Shown: in pieces, positions 24,255-35,021 of the stretch
Layout of the letters: every line of letters begins with the position of its first letter
Position numbering within the stretch: the first letter of the stretch is position 1
NCBI GenBank assembly: GCA_945957295.1
Contig: CAMFLH010000019.1
Location: forward strand, 1-35,021
Reading direction: 5' to 3'
DNA length: 35,021 bases
DNA from: an uncultured Uliginosibacterium sp.
GTDB lineage: Bacteria > Pseudomonadota > Gammaproteobacteria > Burkholderiales > Rhodocyclaceae
Notes under the pieces: model-generated
What the model was told of the DNA's origin: nothing
Database searches by the model: none
Seen by the model: only the letters and a program-made list of their open reading frames with translations
Program-made: the position numbers and the translations under genes

Positions 24255-24737
24255 TTACTTGATCGTGTAGCCGCGCCCTTCCAGGCAAGCTGCGCGCGCT
24301 TTGTTGAACCCAGCCGTCTGATCCGCCGTGTGCTGCTGGGCCGCCTGCTGCTGTTGCGTCGCCTGTTGCTGGCTCGCGCGCTGTTGTTGGCGGCGCTGCC
24401 CGCGCTGAGCGGCACCGCCGGCAACCGCGCCGGCGACGGCCGCATCGCCGACATCGTTATCCGTGATTGCGGCCACCGTTGCCGCGGCCGCAGCCCCACG
24501 AACGCGGCCGCCACTCGGCGCAGGCGCGGGAGCTGGGGCCGGTGCCGCCGCGGCCTGCGCCGGCGGCTTGGCCGGGTCGAAACCGGTCTGGCCGACGGCC
24601 CAGGTGTAGCACTCGGCTTCGTCCTGTTTCTGTTGCTCCGCCGATTGCCCCTTGGCAGGGTAGACGTACTGCTGGGCCACCACAGGGCCTGCCAAGCACA
24701 GCAGGGCGATGGAAACGACGCAGAGGCGTGTGTTCAC
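24255..24737 (-). CDS. Exported glycine-zipper-like protein, Gln/Ala-rich
   Basis: 160 residues from a GTG start at 24737. That start has GGAG nearby at good spacing and opens a signal peptide (VNTRLCVVSIALLCLAGPVVA); upstream ATGs give no signal peptide. The mature N-terminus has YVYPAKGQSAEQQKQDEAEC, then an Ala/Pro linker and a glycine-zipper-like segment (GDAAVAGAVAGGAAQRG). A Gln-rich stretch (RQQQRASQQQATQQQQAAQQ) and a conserved-looking end (FNKARAACLEGRGYTIK) follow. Two Cys (AEC, AAC) could form a disulfide. Glycine-zipper proteins of this form are usually small envelope proteins of unknown role. An antisense frame is open but unlike any protein I recognise. Confidence 0.75.
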   Translation of the reverse strand: MNTRLCVVSIALLCLAGPVVAQQYVYPAKGQSAEQQKQDEAECYTWAVGQTGFDPAKPPAQAAAAPAPAPAPAPSGGRVRGAAAAATVAAITDNDVGDAAVAGAVAGGAAQRGQRRQQQRASQQQATQQQQAAQQHTADQTAGFNKARAACLEGRGYTIK

Positions 24738-24792
24738 GATCGGTTCTCCGTAAGGATGGTCGCGGGGCGAGTGCCGGCGCGTAGGAAAATCA

Positions 24793-24798
24793 ATCATA
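24793..24798 (-). promoter_or_regulatory. Possible -10 element of the glycine-zipper gene
   Basis: TATGAT on the minus strand, 55 bases before the GTG start. TTCGGC at a 16-base spacing is a poor -35. Confidence 0.35.
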
Positions 24799-24840
24799 GC
24801 GCCTCGCTTTGCGGGCCGAAGCTGAGCCACGTCACATCCG

Positions 24841-24871
24841 CCGCCGGCCGGCGGCACCAACCTGCGATAAT
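24841..24871 (+). promoter_or_regulatory. Possible parC promoter with GC palindrome
   Basis: TGCGATAAT (24863-24871) is an extended -10 about 20 bases before the parC start. A perfect 14-base palindrome, CCGCCGGCCGGCGG (24841-24854), covers the place of the -35, where it could act as an operator or simply be GC-rich DNA. Confidence 0.4.
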
Positions 24872-24891
24872 CGCGGCTGTTTCCGAAGCTG

Positions 24892-27303
<2,412 letters not shown>

Positions 27304-27308
27304 CCGCC

Positions 27309-27815
27309 ATGGCGCGCCTGATCATCCTGACCGGCGCGCCGAATGCCGGCAAGACGACCGTAGCCGCCCTGCTGAAGGCGCAATGCGAGCGGCTCGCGGT
27401 CATCGAGGTCGATGACCTGCGCGCCTGCATTTCGTGGATGCCGCTGACCGAGGCGGTCCCGCTCACTCTGGCCAACGCCTGCGACGTCGCGAACAACTTT
27501 CTGGCTCACGGGCTGGACGTGCTGTTCGTGTATCCGTTGTCCGATGCCGACTATGCGTTCATCCGGCCGCGCTTCGCACCCGAGCAAAACATTGTCAGTG
27601 TGGCCTTGTGGTGTGCGCCCGACGTGAACGCCGCGTCCCGCGGTTCGCGGGTCTTGTCGGACTGGGAGCGCGAGCGGATCCGCTGGATGCACGCAGAGGG
27701 CATGGCGCGGCCGCACTTCGCACAGCTCGTGGATACCACCCACATCAGTGCGCAGGCTACCGCCGACGAAGTGACGCGGATTTGTGCTCTGGACTCGAGT
27801 ATCCGATTGATCTGA
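27309..27815 (+). CDS. Small P-loop NTPase/kinase-like protein
   Basis: 168 residues, starting 5 bases after parC and so probably in the same transcript. The N-terminus ILTGAPNAGKTTVAALL is a clear Walker A motif. VIEVDDLRACISW resembles the acidic strand and start of the substrate-binding part of small nucleotide or sugar kinases. The C-terminal part includes SDWERERIRWMHAEGMARP and ends in a helix-strand pair. Its size suits a minimal P-loop kinase (AAA_33/zeta-like or adenylylsulfate-kinase-like group), but no family could be fixed. The start ATG has no strong Shine-Dalgarno, so it may rely on coupling to parC. Confidence 0.7.
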   Translation: MARLIILTGAPNAGKTTVAALLKAQCERLAVIEVDDLRACISWMPLTEAVPLTLANACDVANNFLAHGLDVLFVYPLSDADYAFIRPRFAPEQNIVSVALWCAPDVNAASRGSRVLSDWERERIRWMHAEGMARPHFAQLVDTTHISAQATADEVTRICALDSSIRLI

Positions 27816-27817
27816 GT

Positions 27818-27842
27818 GTGTGCGGTCCGTTTTGCCGCACGC
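27818..27842 (+). terminator. Possible weak terminator after parC and P-loop gene
   Basis: GTGTGCGG pairs with CCGCACGC around a 9-base loop just after the stop codon, with one T-G wobble. No T-run follows, so it may need Rho or may only stabilise the transcript. Confidence 0.3.
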
Positions 27843-27986
27843 GCGCCGGGCGGCACGAGCGGCTGCCGCAAACTCGGCTGGTATGAAGGGGCTGCAGCCG
27901 TAGCCCTCATACACGAAGCACCGCGTCGACGTGGGCAGTGACATGGGCCGCGCCTGGCTGCGATGTCGGGTGCGGCCCTTCTTCTT

Positions 27987-28145
27987 TCAAGGGACTATGG
28001 CGGCGATAAGCATGCCCGCTGCGGTCAGGCTCCAGCCCGCGACAAGCAGCGCCGTGACCCAGGTTTCTGCCTTGCCCGGCTTTAGCATCCAGGCAGGGAG
28101 ATCCGAGCGCGCGAGTTCGTGTTGAACCAGGTTTAGCGTATCCAT
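27987..28145 (-). CDS. Small single-span membrane protein (52 residues)
   Basis: The ATG at 28145 has a strong Shine-Dalgarno (GGAGGT, minus strand, 28153-28158) 7 bases upstream, the main support for this gene. The product starts MDTLNLVQHELARSDLPAWM, has a basic stretch and ends in one hydrophobic segment (TWVTALLVAGWSLTAAGMLI). It would sit in the inner membrane with its N-terminus in the cytosol. I do not recognise a family. A longer frame from 28184 has no ribosome binding site. No regulated partner is visible. Confidence 0.6.
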   Translation of the reverse strand: MDTLNLVQHELARSDLPAWMLKPGKAETWVTALLVAGWSLTAAGMLIAAIVP

Positions 28146-28565
28146 GTCGCTTACCTCCGATTCGGGGCCGAAGCGCGGCGGCAAAGTGACCGCCGCTCAA
28201 GCCTCAGGTTGAGTGTGGGTGATCCTCCTGTACCAGACATGAAGCAGGCGGCTTGGGCAAGGGCATGCCGGGTGGGGGGCTGCGGGGGCCGCCTGGGTCG
28301 CCCTTATGGGGCGTTTGGAGTATAGGAACGCGTCAGCGGCTGAACAGGGTTCAATACGTTGGTTCATTGCACGAACCGCCAGCCCGCCTGCAGTCTGTCA
28401 ATCGGCCGCGGCGCCTGCCGGCGGTGACGTTCTGCTATCGGGGCGCCGCTGTGCGGGCTATACCGAAGTTGGCCTGTTTGCGGTCAAGGAATCCAAGCCG
28501 CGGCCGTAATCGAATGATGGACCGCGGCGCGGCAGCGTCGCAGTGGCAACTTCTCCGTGGCTGCG
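28146..28565. other. 420-base gene-free gap with possible regulatory DNA
   Basis: Between the small membrane protein (minus) and the REC-HD-GYP gene (plus) I see no supported gene. The gap holds four G-runs (28270-28297) and a possible -10 (TATAGG near 28320) with no good -35. Short frames here lack ribosome binding sites and protein-like sequence. It should contain the promoter of the downstream signalling operon. Confidence 0.5.
28270..28297 (+). other. Potential G-quadruplex motif
   Basis: Four G-tracts (28270-28272, 28274-28279, 28284-28288, 28295-28297) are separated by loops of 1, 4 and 6 bases, fitting the simple quadruplex rule. High GC makes chance occurrence plausible. Confidence 0.4.
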
Positions 28566-29660
<1,095 letters not shown>

Positions 29661-29668
29661 GGTATCGC

Positions 29669-31885
29669 ATGCCCGGCCCGCGAGCGCTTTCACAGTTCGA
29701 CATTCTCGGTGTGGTGTTGAGCTATGCAGTGGTCGCGGGACTCTGGATCTTGCTGTCGGACGGCGTGCTGGCACTACTGGTGCGCGACCCGGGTGCGCTC
29801 GCGCTGATCAGCGCGGTGAAGGGCTGGGTATTCGTCATTGTCACCTCGCTGATGCTATGGGCGTTGCTGCGGCGCTGGATGGCAGAGCCCGATCCGGCGG
29901 CGCGCGAAGACGACGCTCGCGTCTCAAAGCCGATTCGCCCGCTGCTGTTCATTGCCGCCTTCATCCTCGCCGTCACCGCGGTCGCGGTGACGGTTGCAGT
30001 GCAGCAGCACAGGGCGCGGGAACTCGATCGCCTGCAGGCGATTGCCGACTTCCGCACACGGCAAACCTCCGACTGGGTGCATGAACGCGTCGCCGGCGAC
30101 GCCGCGCTTCTGCAGAGCAGCCAGTTCTTCGCCGAGCTCTACCAACGCTGGCAGCACAAGCAGGACGCGCAGGCTGGCGACATACTCAAGCGGCGTCTGA
30201 GCTGGCTCGCCGATAGCCGGGGCTTTGCGGCCGTCACACTGTTTGACGCAGACGGGCGGCGCGTGTGGGGATCGACCGAAGCGCCGACCCAGATTGCCGA
30301 CGCGCTCGCGCGTGCGGTTGCCAGCGTGCATGAACGCGGCAAGATCGAGCATGTTGGCCCCTACCGCGGCGTTGCTGGCCAGCTCCGGCTGGATTTCGTT
30401 GCGCCGCTCGCAGGATCGAGCCAGCCCGATCGCAACACGCCCCTGATTGTGTTGCATCTCAAACCCGAAGCTTGGTTGTTGCCGACCTTGCAGAGCTGGC
30501 CAGTGCCGAGCGAGAGCGGCGAAACCTTGCTGTTCCGGCGCGAAGGCAAGGACGTGTTGTATCTCAGTGAACTACGCCATCGCACCGGCGGTGCCGGCAA
30601 TTTGCGCGTTGCCGCTGGTGCCGGACGCCTACCCGATCTGGCCCTGATCGGCGCTGCCGGCACCGTGCAGGAAGGGCTGGACTACCACGGCATGCCCGCA
30701 GTGGGCGTGGTGCGGCCGGTGGCGGGCACGGATTGGTTCCTGCTCGCCAAGCTAGACAAACGCGAGCTGTACCGCGACGCGCTGAAAGAGGCGGTCTGGA
30801 TCGTGCTGACCGGCCTGTTTGCGCTGGGCGTGGCTGCCGCATTCGTCGTGTTGCAACGTCAGCGTCAGCAACTGCTGGTGGCTGCAGCTGCGCAGAAGGC
30901 ACAGCATGAACGACTGGCTGCGCTGGGCCTGCTTGGCACGATTGCCGATCATTCAGAAGACTGCATTTTCGCGCTTGATCGCAAAGGGCACTTCACGCTG
31001 TTCAACCAAGCCGCCGAACGCCTGTTTGGCAAGCCCGCGGAGCAGGTGCTCGAACGCGACGAGCACGCGATCTTCCCTCCCGACATTGCCGCCCGTCACA
31101 TTGAGGAGAACCGGCGTGTCATGGAGCGGGGGCGTAGCGAATCGGTTGAAGAGACGTTGCCGGCCGGCGGACAGGTACGCACTTTCCTTACCGTGAAGAC
31201 CCCGCTGCGCGACGAAACCGGCGCCGTCGTCGGGATCTGCGGTATCGCGCGCGACATCACGGCACGCAAGCAGGCCGAGGATGCCATGCACGCGGCGAGC
31301 GAACGCCTGCGTCTGGTGCTCGACGCAACGCACGACGGTGTATGGGATTGGGATCTGGTCAGCGGAGTGGCTTCACTGTCTCCTCGCTATTACGAGATGT
31401 GCGGCTATGCACCCGATGAGGTGACACCGGATCTCGCCTTCTTTCAGCGTCTGGTGCATCCGGACGACTGGGCGCGAGTCAGCGACGAGATGAGCGCCCA
31501 CTTGCGCGGCGAGCGGGGCAGCAGCGATTTTGACTACCGCATGGTGACGAAATCCGGTGACGTGCGCTGGGTGAACGGCAAGGGGCGCGTTGTGGCGCGT
31601 GACGCCAAGGGTGCGCCGCTGCGGATGGTGGGCACGATCTCCGACGTCACCGAACGCAAACGTGGCGAAGCAGTTCTGCAACAGCAGGCTGAAGCGCTAC
31701 GCCTGCAGGCCGAGACACTGCGTGCGCGTAACGAGGAACTCGAACGCTTCAATCGCGTGATGATTGGCCGCGAGCTCGACATGATCGAACTCAAGCGACG
31801 CATCAACGCGCTCTCGACACGCTTGGGCGAGGCGCCCCCCTTCGATGTGCGCTTCGTCGAGATCGTGCGGCAGGAGGCCGATTGA
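29669..31885 (+). CDS. Membrane PAS sensor protein without catalytic domain
   Basis: 738 residues; GAGGT lies 5 bases before the ATG. Three spans lie in the first 111 residues (about 12-35, 42-66, 89-111). An extracytoplasmic sensor-like region follows (about 112-360, including FAAVTLFDADGRRVWGSTEA), then a fourth span (about 368-392). Two PAS domains follow: one around residues 420-530 (DHSEDCIFALDRKGHFTLFN, ending GIARDITARKQAE) and one around 545-665 (WDWDLVSGVASLSPRYYEMC, ending GTISDVTERKRGE). The C-terminus is a coiled coil with ELERFNRVMIGRELDMIELK, a known tail of PAS signalling proteins. No HisKA, ATPase, GGDEF or EAL domain is present. It may pass a signal to the next protein or to the HD-GYP regulator. 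Confidence 0.85.
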   Translation: MPGPRALSQFDILGVVLSYAVVAGLWILLSDGVLALLVRDPGALALISAVKGWVFVIVTSLMLWALLRRWMAEPDPAAREDDARVSKPIRPLLFIAAFILAVTAVAVTVAVQQHRARELDRLQAIADFRTRQTSDWVHERVAGDAALLQSSQFFAELYQRWQHKQDAQAGDILKRRLSWLADSRGFAAVTLFDADGRRVWGSTEAPTQIADALARAVASVHERGKIEHVGPYRGVAGQLRLDFVAPLAGSSQPDRNTPLIVLHLKPEAWLLPTLQSWPVPSESGETLLFRREGKDVLYLSELRHRTGGAGNLRVAAGAGRLPDLALIGAAGTVQEGLDYHGMPAVGVVRPVAGTDWFLLAKLDKRELYRDALKEAVWIVLTGLFALGVAAAFVVLQRQRQQLLVAAAAQKAQHERLAALGLLGTIADHSEDCIFALDRKGHFTLFNQAAERLFGKPAEQVLERDEHAIFPPDIAARHIEENRRVMERGRSESVEETLPAGGQVRTFLTVKTPLRDETGAVVGICGIARDITARKQAEDAMHAASERLRLVLDATHDGVWDWDLVSGVASLSPRYYEMCGYAPDEVTPDLAFFQRLVHPDDWARVSDEMSAHLRGERGSSDFDYRMVTKSGDVRWVNGKGRVVARDAKGAPLRMVGTISDVTERKRGEAVLQQQAEALRLQAETLRARNEELERFNRVMIGRELDMIELKRRINALSTRLGEAPPFDVRFVEIVRQEAD

Positions 31886-31887
31886 CG

Positions 31888-34800
31888 ATGCCGCCCGCCC
31901 GCCGCCTGTTGCTCGCCGCGCTGCCGCCGGCCCTTGCCTTCGGGCTGCAATCCTTGCTGTGGCCCTGGCTCGCGCCGCAAAGCTGGTTCCTGTTCTTCCC
32001 AGCGGTATGCGTCAGTGTCTGCGTGGCCGGCATGGCCGGTGGTGTCGTTGCGGCGGTGTTGAGCATCGCGATCGTCCATGCGGCCTTCCTGCCCCCGGGT
32101 GCGAGCTTCGCGACGTCTGCAGGCTTCCTGCTGGTTGCGCTGCTGATCGGGGCGCTGAGTGGGAGGATAGTGCGCCTGCGTGATCGCGCCGACACGCGTT
32201 TTGAAGCCAGCTTCCGCCAGGCGGCGGTTGGTGTGGCGCTGGTCGCGCCCGACGGCCGCTGGCTGCGGGTCAACCGCAAGCTTTGCGACATCGTCGGCTA
32301 TACGGAAGACGAGCTGATGGCGCTGGACTATCAGGCCATCACCCATCCGGATGATCTCGCCGTCGATCTTGCCGCCGCGAAGCGGATGCTCGCGCACGAG
32401 ATCGACCAATACAGCATCGAGAAACGCTACCTGCGCAAGAACGGCAGCGTCGTGTGGGTGCGCTTGAGCGTGGCGCTGGTGTGGCGGGATGCAAAGCCGG
32501 ACTACTTCGTTTCGGTGGTGGAGGACATCCATGCCGCGAAGCTGGCAGCGACAGCGCTGCAGCGCAGCGAGCAGGCGCTCAAAGATGCAAAGCGGGTGGC
32601 GGGCATCGGCAGTTGGCGACGTGAGTTGGCGACCGACCATTCGGAATGGTGCGAGCAGATGAATCGCATCTTCGCGCGCGCCGCCGATGCGCCGCCGGCA
32701 AGCATGCAGGAGCTGGCAACGCTGTTTGCGCCGGATAGCTGGTCGCGCATATCAGCGGCGATTGCCCTTGGCGCCAGCGAAGGGGTGCCGTGGGAACTTG
32801 ACGCCGAAATCGTGCGGGCCGATGGCCGCCGAGGCTGGGTTATCACGCGCGGAGAACCGGTGCGCGACGAAGCAGGGGTAATCGTTGCACTGCAAGGCAC
32901 GGTGCAGGACATCACCGATCGCAAACAGGCCGAAGCGGCGCTGGTCGCCAGTGAAACGCGCTTCCGCCGCCTGTTCGATCAGGCGCCCATGCCGCTCGGC
33001 TTCGCCGACAGTAGCGGCGCCATGCGCGCAATCAACACGACCTTCATCCGGACTTTCGGTTACACACGCGAGCAGCTACCGACGCTCGATGACTGGTACC
33101 GCCTTGCCTATCCTGATCCGGCCTACCGGGCCGACGCGATCGCGCGCTGGACGGCAGTCATCGCCGGGCAGCGCGATCCGGACGACGATGAGTACCGCGT
33201 TACCTGTGCCAATGGATCCGAGCGTGTGGTGCGGATTCACGCCGTGTCGCTGGCCGAAGGCGTACTTGCGGCTTTCGACGACATCACCGAGCGTGAGCAG
33301 GCTGCGCGAACCCTGCGCGACATGCAGTCGGCCATGTTGGTCGAGCAGCAGGATGCGCGCATTGCGGCGCTCAACCTGATGGAAGACGCTCTCGCCGCGC
33401 GCGCACGCGCCGAAGCCGCGGCGGCCGCGCTGCGTGCCAGCGAGCAACGCCTGCTGCTGGCGCAGGAGGGCGCACACGTGGGCTTGTGGGAGTGGGAGTT
33501 CGCAAGCGGTCGCATGTACTGGTCGCCCGAGTTCGAGCGTCTTTACGGCGTGGCGCCAGGCAGCGAACACAGCGAATCTGAATGGCGCGCCTTCGTCCAT
33601 GCGGAGGATCTTCCCCTGGCCGACTCACGCCGGAAAGCGCATCTGGAGCAGGGCGCGCCGTACGAGGTCGAGTTCCGCATCCGGCGCGGTGACGGGGCCG
33701 AACGCTGGATGTTCACCAAAGGCAGCGCCCAGTTCGACGAGAACGGCCGGGCGGTGCGGCTCGCCGGCATCAATCTTGATGTGAGCGCACGCAAGCAGAC
33801 CGAAGCAGCGCTGCGCGAGAGTGAGTCACGCTTGTTGTTGTTTGTCGAGCATGCACCCGCTGCGCTCGCGATGTTCGACCGCGAGATGCGCTACCTCGCC
33901 GCGAGCCGCCGTTGGATCAATGACTACAAGCTTAATGGTGCCGAGCTGGCTGGGCGATCTCACTACGCTCTATTCCCGGACATGCCCGAGCACTGGCGCG
34001 AGATCCACCGCCGGGCGCTGGCTGGCGAGGTGGTGCAGGCCGACGAAGACCGCTACGAGCACGAGGACGGCTCGGTGCTGTGGCTCAAGTGGGTGGTGCG
34101 ACCTTGGCTCGACCCGGATGGGGCGATCGGCGGCATCATGATCTTCAGCGAAGACATCACCGAACGCGTGCATGCCGCCGAGGCGCTACGCGAGAGCGAG
34201 GCGCGACTCTCCGAGGCGCAGCGGGTGGCGCACATTGGTGGCTGGGAACTCGATCTGCTCAGTGGCGAACTGTGGTGGTCCGACGAAACCTACCGCATCT
34301 TCGAGCTCGACCGCGCGAGCCCGGTCAGCTATGCGGACTATCTTGCCCGCATACACGCCGATGATCGTGCGCGGGTCGAGGATGCCTACGCGCGTGCACT
34401 GGCGGACCGCCGCTCCTACGATCTCATCCACCGTATCAGTATGCCCGACGGCCGCGTCAAGCATCTGCATGTGCGGTGCGAAACCCGCTACGCCGCAGGT
34501 GGGCAACCGATGCGCTCGGTCGGCACGATGCAGGATGTCAGCGCACGGGAGGCGGTCGAGGCGCAGCTGCGCCAGTTGGCGCTGGCCGTGGATCAAAGCC
34601 CGGAGTCCATCCTGATCACCGATCTCGCGCAGCGTATCGAGTACGTCAACGATGCCTTTGTGGCGACGACCGGCTACGCCCGCGAAGAAGCGCTGGGCCA
34701 AACACCGCGGCTGCTGCGATCAGGCCGCACGCCGCCGGCGGTATATCAGGCAATACGAAAGGCGCTGGCGCAAGGGCAGAGTTGGAAGGGCGAACTCATC

Positions 34801-34989
34801 AACCGCCGCAAAGACGGCAGCGAGCTGGTGCAGTTCGCTGTCATCACGCCGCTGCGCGGGGCCGATGGCAGCATCAGCCACTACGTGAGCGTGCAGGAAG
34901 ACGTGACGCAGAAGAAGCGCATGGGCGAAGAGCTCGATGCTTATCGTCACCATCTCGAAGCGCTCGTTGAATCGCCCCGCGTTTCCTAG
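31888..34989 (+). CDS. Multi-PAS membrane sensor, apparently cut off before its kinase domain
   Basis: 1033 residues from the ATG at 31888, with AGGAGG 10 bases upstream; a TTG at 31882 is closer to it and possible. An N-terminal membrane part of about 100 residues resembles DUF4118/KdpD-type helices (FGLQSLLWPWLAPQSWFLFF). About seven PAS domains follow, starting near FEASFRQAAVGVALV, AKRVAGIGSWRREL, RFRRLFDQAPMPLGF, LLLAQEGAHVGLWEW, RLLLFVEHAPAALAM, LSEAQRVAHIGGWEL and LALAVDQSPESILIT. The end reads RMGEELDAYRHHLEALVESP and stops. In PAS-hybrid kinases this helix normally runs on into a coiled coil and HisKA. The last six codons appear to come from an inserted element (34968 onward), so the kinase end is probably lost or displaced. 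Confidence 0.85.
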   Translation: MPPARRLLLAALPPALAFGLQSLLWPWLAPQSWFLFFPAVCVSVCVAGMAGGVVAAVLSIAIVHAAFLPPGASFATSAGFLLVALLIGALSGRIVRLRDRADTRFEASFRQAAVGVALVAPDGRWLRVNRKLCDIVGYTEDELMALDYQAITHPDDLAVDLAAAKRMLAHEIDQYSIEKRYLRKNGSVVWVRLSVALVWRDAKPDYFVSVVEDIHAAKLAATALQRSEQALKDAKRVAGIGSWRRELATDHSEWCEQMNRIFARAADAPPASMQELATLFAPDSWSRISAAIALGASEGVPWELDAEIVRADGRRGWVITRGEPVRDEAGVIVALQGTVQDITDRKQAEAALVASETRFRRLFDQAPMPLGFADSSGAMRAINTTFIRTFGYTREQLPTLDDWYRLAYPDPAYRADAIARWTAVIAGQRDPDDDEYRVTCANGSERVVRIHAVSLAEGVLAAFDDITEREQAARTLRDMQSAMLVEQQDARIAALNLMEDALAARARAEAAAAALRASEQRLLLAQEGAHVGLWEWEFASGRMYWSPEFERLYGVAPGSEHSESEWRAFVHAEDLPLADSRRKAHLEQGAPYEVEFRIRRGDGAERWMFTKGSAQFDENGRAVRLAGINLDVSARKQTEAALRESESRLLLFVEHAPAALAMFDREMRYLAASRRWINDYKLNGAELAGRSHYALFPDMPEHWREIHRRALAGEVVQADEDRYEHEDGSVLWLKWVVRPWLDPDGAIGGIMIFSEDITERVHAAEALRESEARLSEAQRVAHIGGWELDLLSGELWWSDETYRIFELDRASPVSYADYLARIHADDRARVEDAYARALADRRSYDLIHRISMPDGRVKHLHVRCETRYAAGGQPMRSVGTMQDVSAREAVEAQLRQLALAVDQSPESILITDLAQRIEYVNDAFVATTGYAREEALGQTPRLLRSGRTPPAVYQAIRKALAQGQSWKGELINRRKDGSELVQFAVITPLRGADGSISHYVSVQEDVTQKKRMGEELDAYRHHLEALVESPRVS

Positions 34990-35021
34990 ACACATTCTTG
35001 CCTCAAACTGAGGCGTACAAG
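34968..35021. mobile_element. Possible left end of an IS3-family-like element (partial)
   Basis: From 34968 the DNA reads TGAATCGCCCCGCGTTTCC, which resembles from memory the TGAACCGCCCCGG-type terminal repeat of some IS3-family elements. A short inverted repeat, GCCTCA AAC TGAGGC (35000-35014), follows. The expected protein homology of the PAS gene ends at this point. No transposase is visible because the window ends. The identification was not checked against a database. Confidence 0.5.

Overview
The window is a high-GC, densely coded stretch of bacterial chromosome. The topoisomerase IV genes (parE, parC), the overlapping ATGA gene junctions and the many Cache/PAS/HAMP sensor proteins suggest a betaproteobacterium, probably Rhodocyclales-like. 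That placement is inferred from protein style and was not tested by a search. No rRNA, tRNA or CRISPR array was seen.

Layout. (1) 1-1653: 3' part of a secreted clan GH-A-like glycoside hydrolase with a C-terminal carbohydrate-binding-like domain. It converges on a large bifunctional penicillin-binding-protein-like gene (1679-4759, minus) across a bidirectional terminator. (2) 4978-6101: a YhcH/YjgK/YiaL protein and a DUF3617 protein, convergent. (3) 6177-12757: a membrane Ser/Thr kinase (minus), divergent from a tightly overlapping three-gene operon. The operon encodes an MFS transporter fused to two extracytoplasmic sensor-like segments, an orphan ABC-type substrate-binding protein and a GNAT-like protein. 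(4) 12823-14787: parE. (5) 14881-21369: two tandem copies of a two-gene module, each an NMT1/SsuA-like lipoprotein overlapping by ATGA a membrane histidine kinase. Neither ABC permease/ATPase genes nor a response regulator lie beside them. (6) 21642-23350: two tandem secreted proteins, each made of two CBM21-like modules. (7) 23419-24737: a TerC-family membrane protein and a glycine-zipper-like protein. (8) 24892-27815: parC and a small P-loop protein. (9) 27987-28145: a 52-residue single-span membrane protein. (10) 28566-34989: a signalling operon with a REC-HD-GYP regulator, a kinase-less membrane PAS protein and a multi-PAS membrane protein. The last one stops exactly where a kinase would be expected, apparently at the left end of an IS3-like element (from about 34968).

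The strongest candidates for an undescribed system are the duplicated binding-protein/histidine-kinase modules and the sensor-MFS/orphan binding protein/GNAT operon with its divergent membrane kinase. Both use periplasmic binding proteins with no visible transporter partner, which suggests they serve ligand sensing rather than import. The double-CBM21 secreted pair is a separate unusual locus: starch/glycogen-type binding modules with no catalytic domain.
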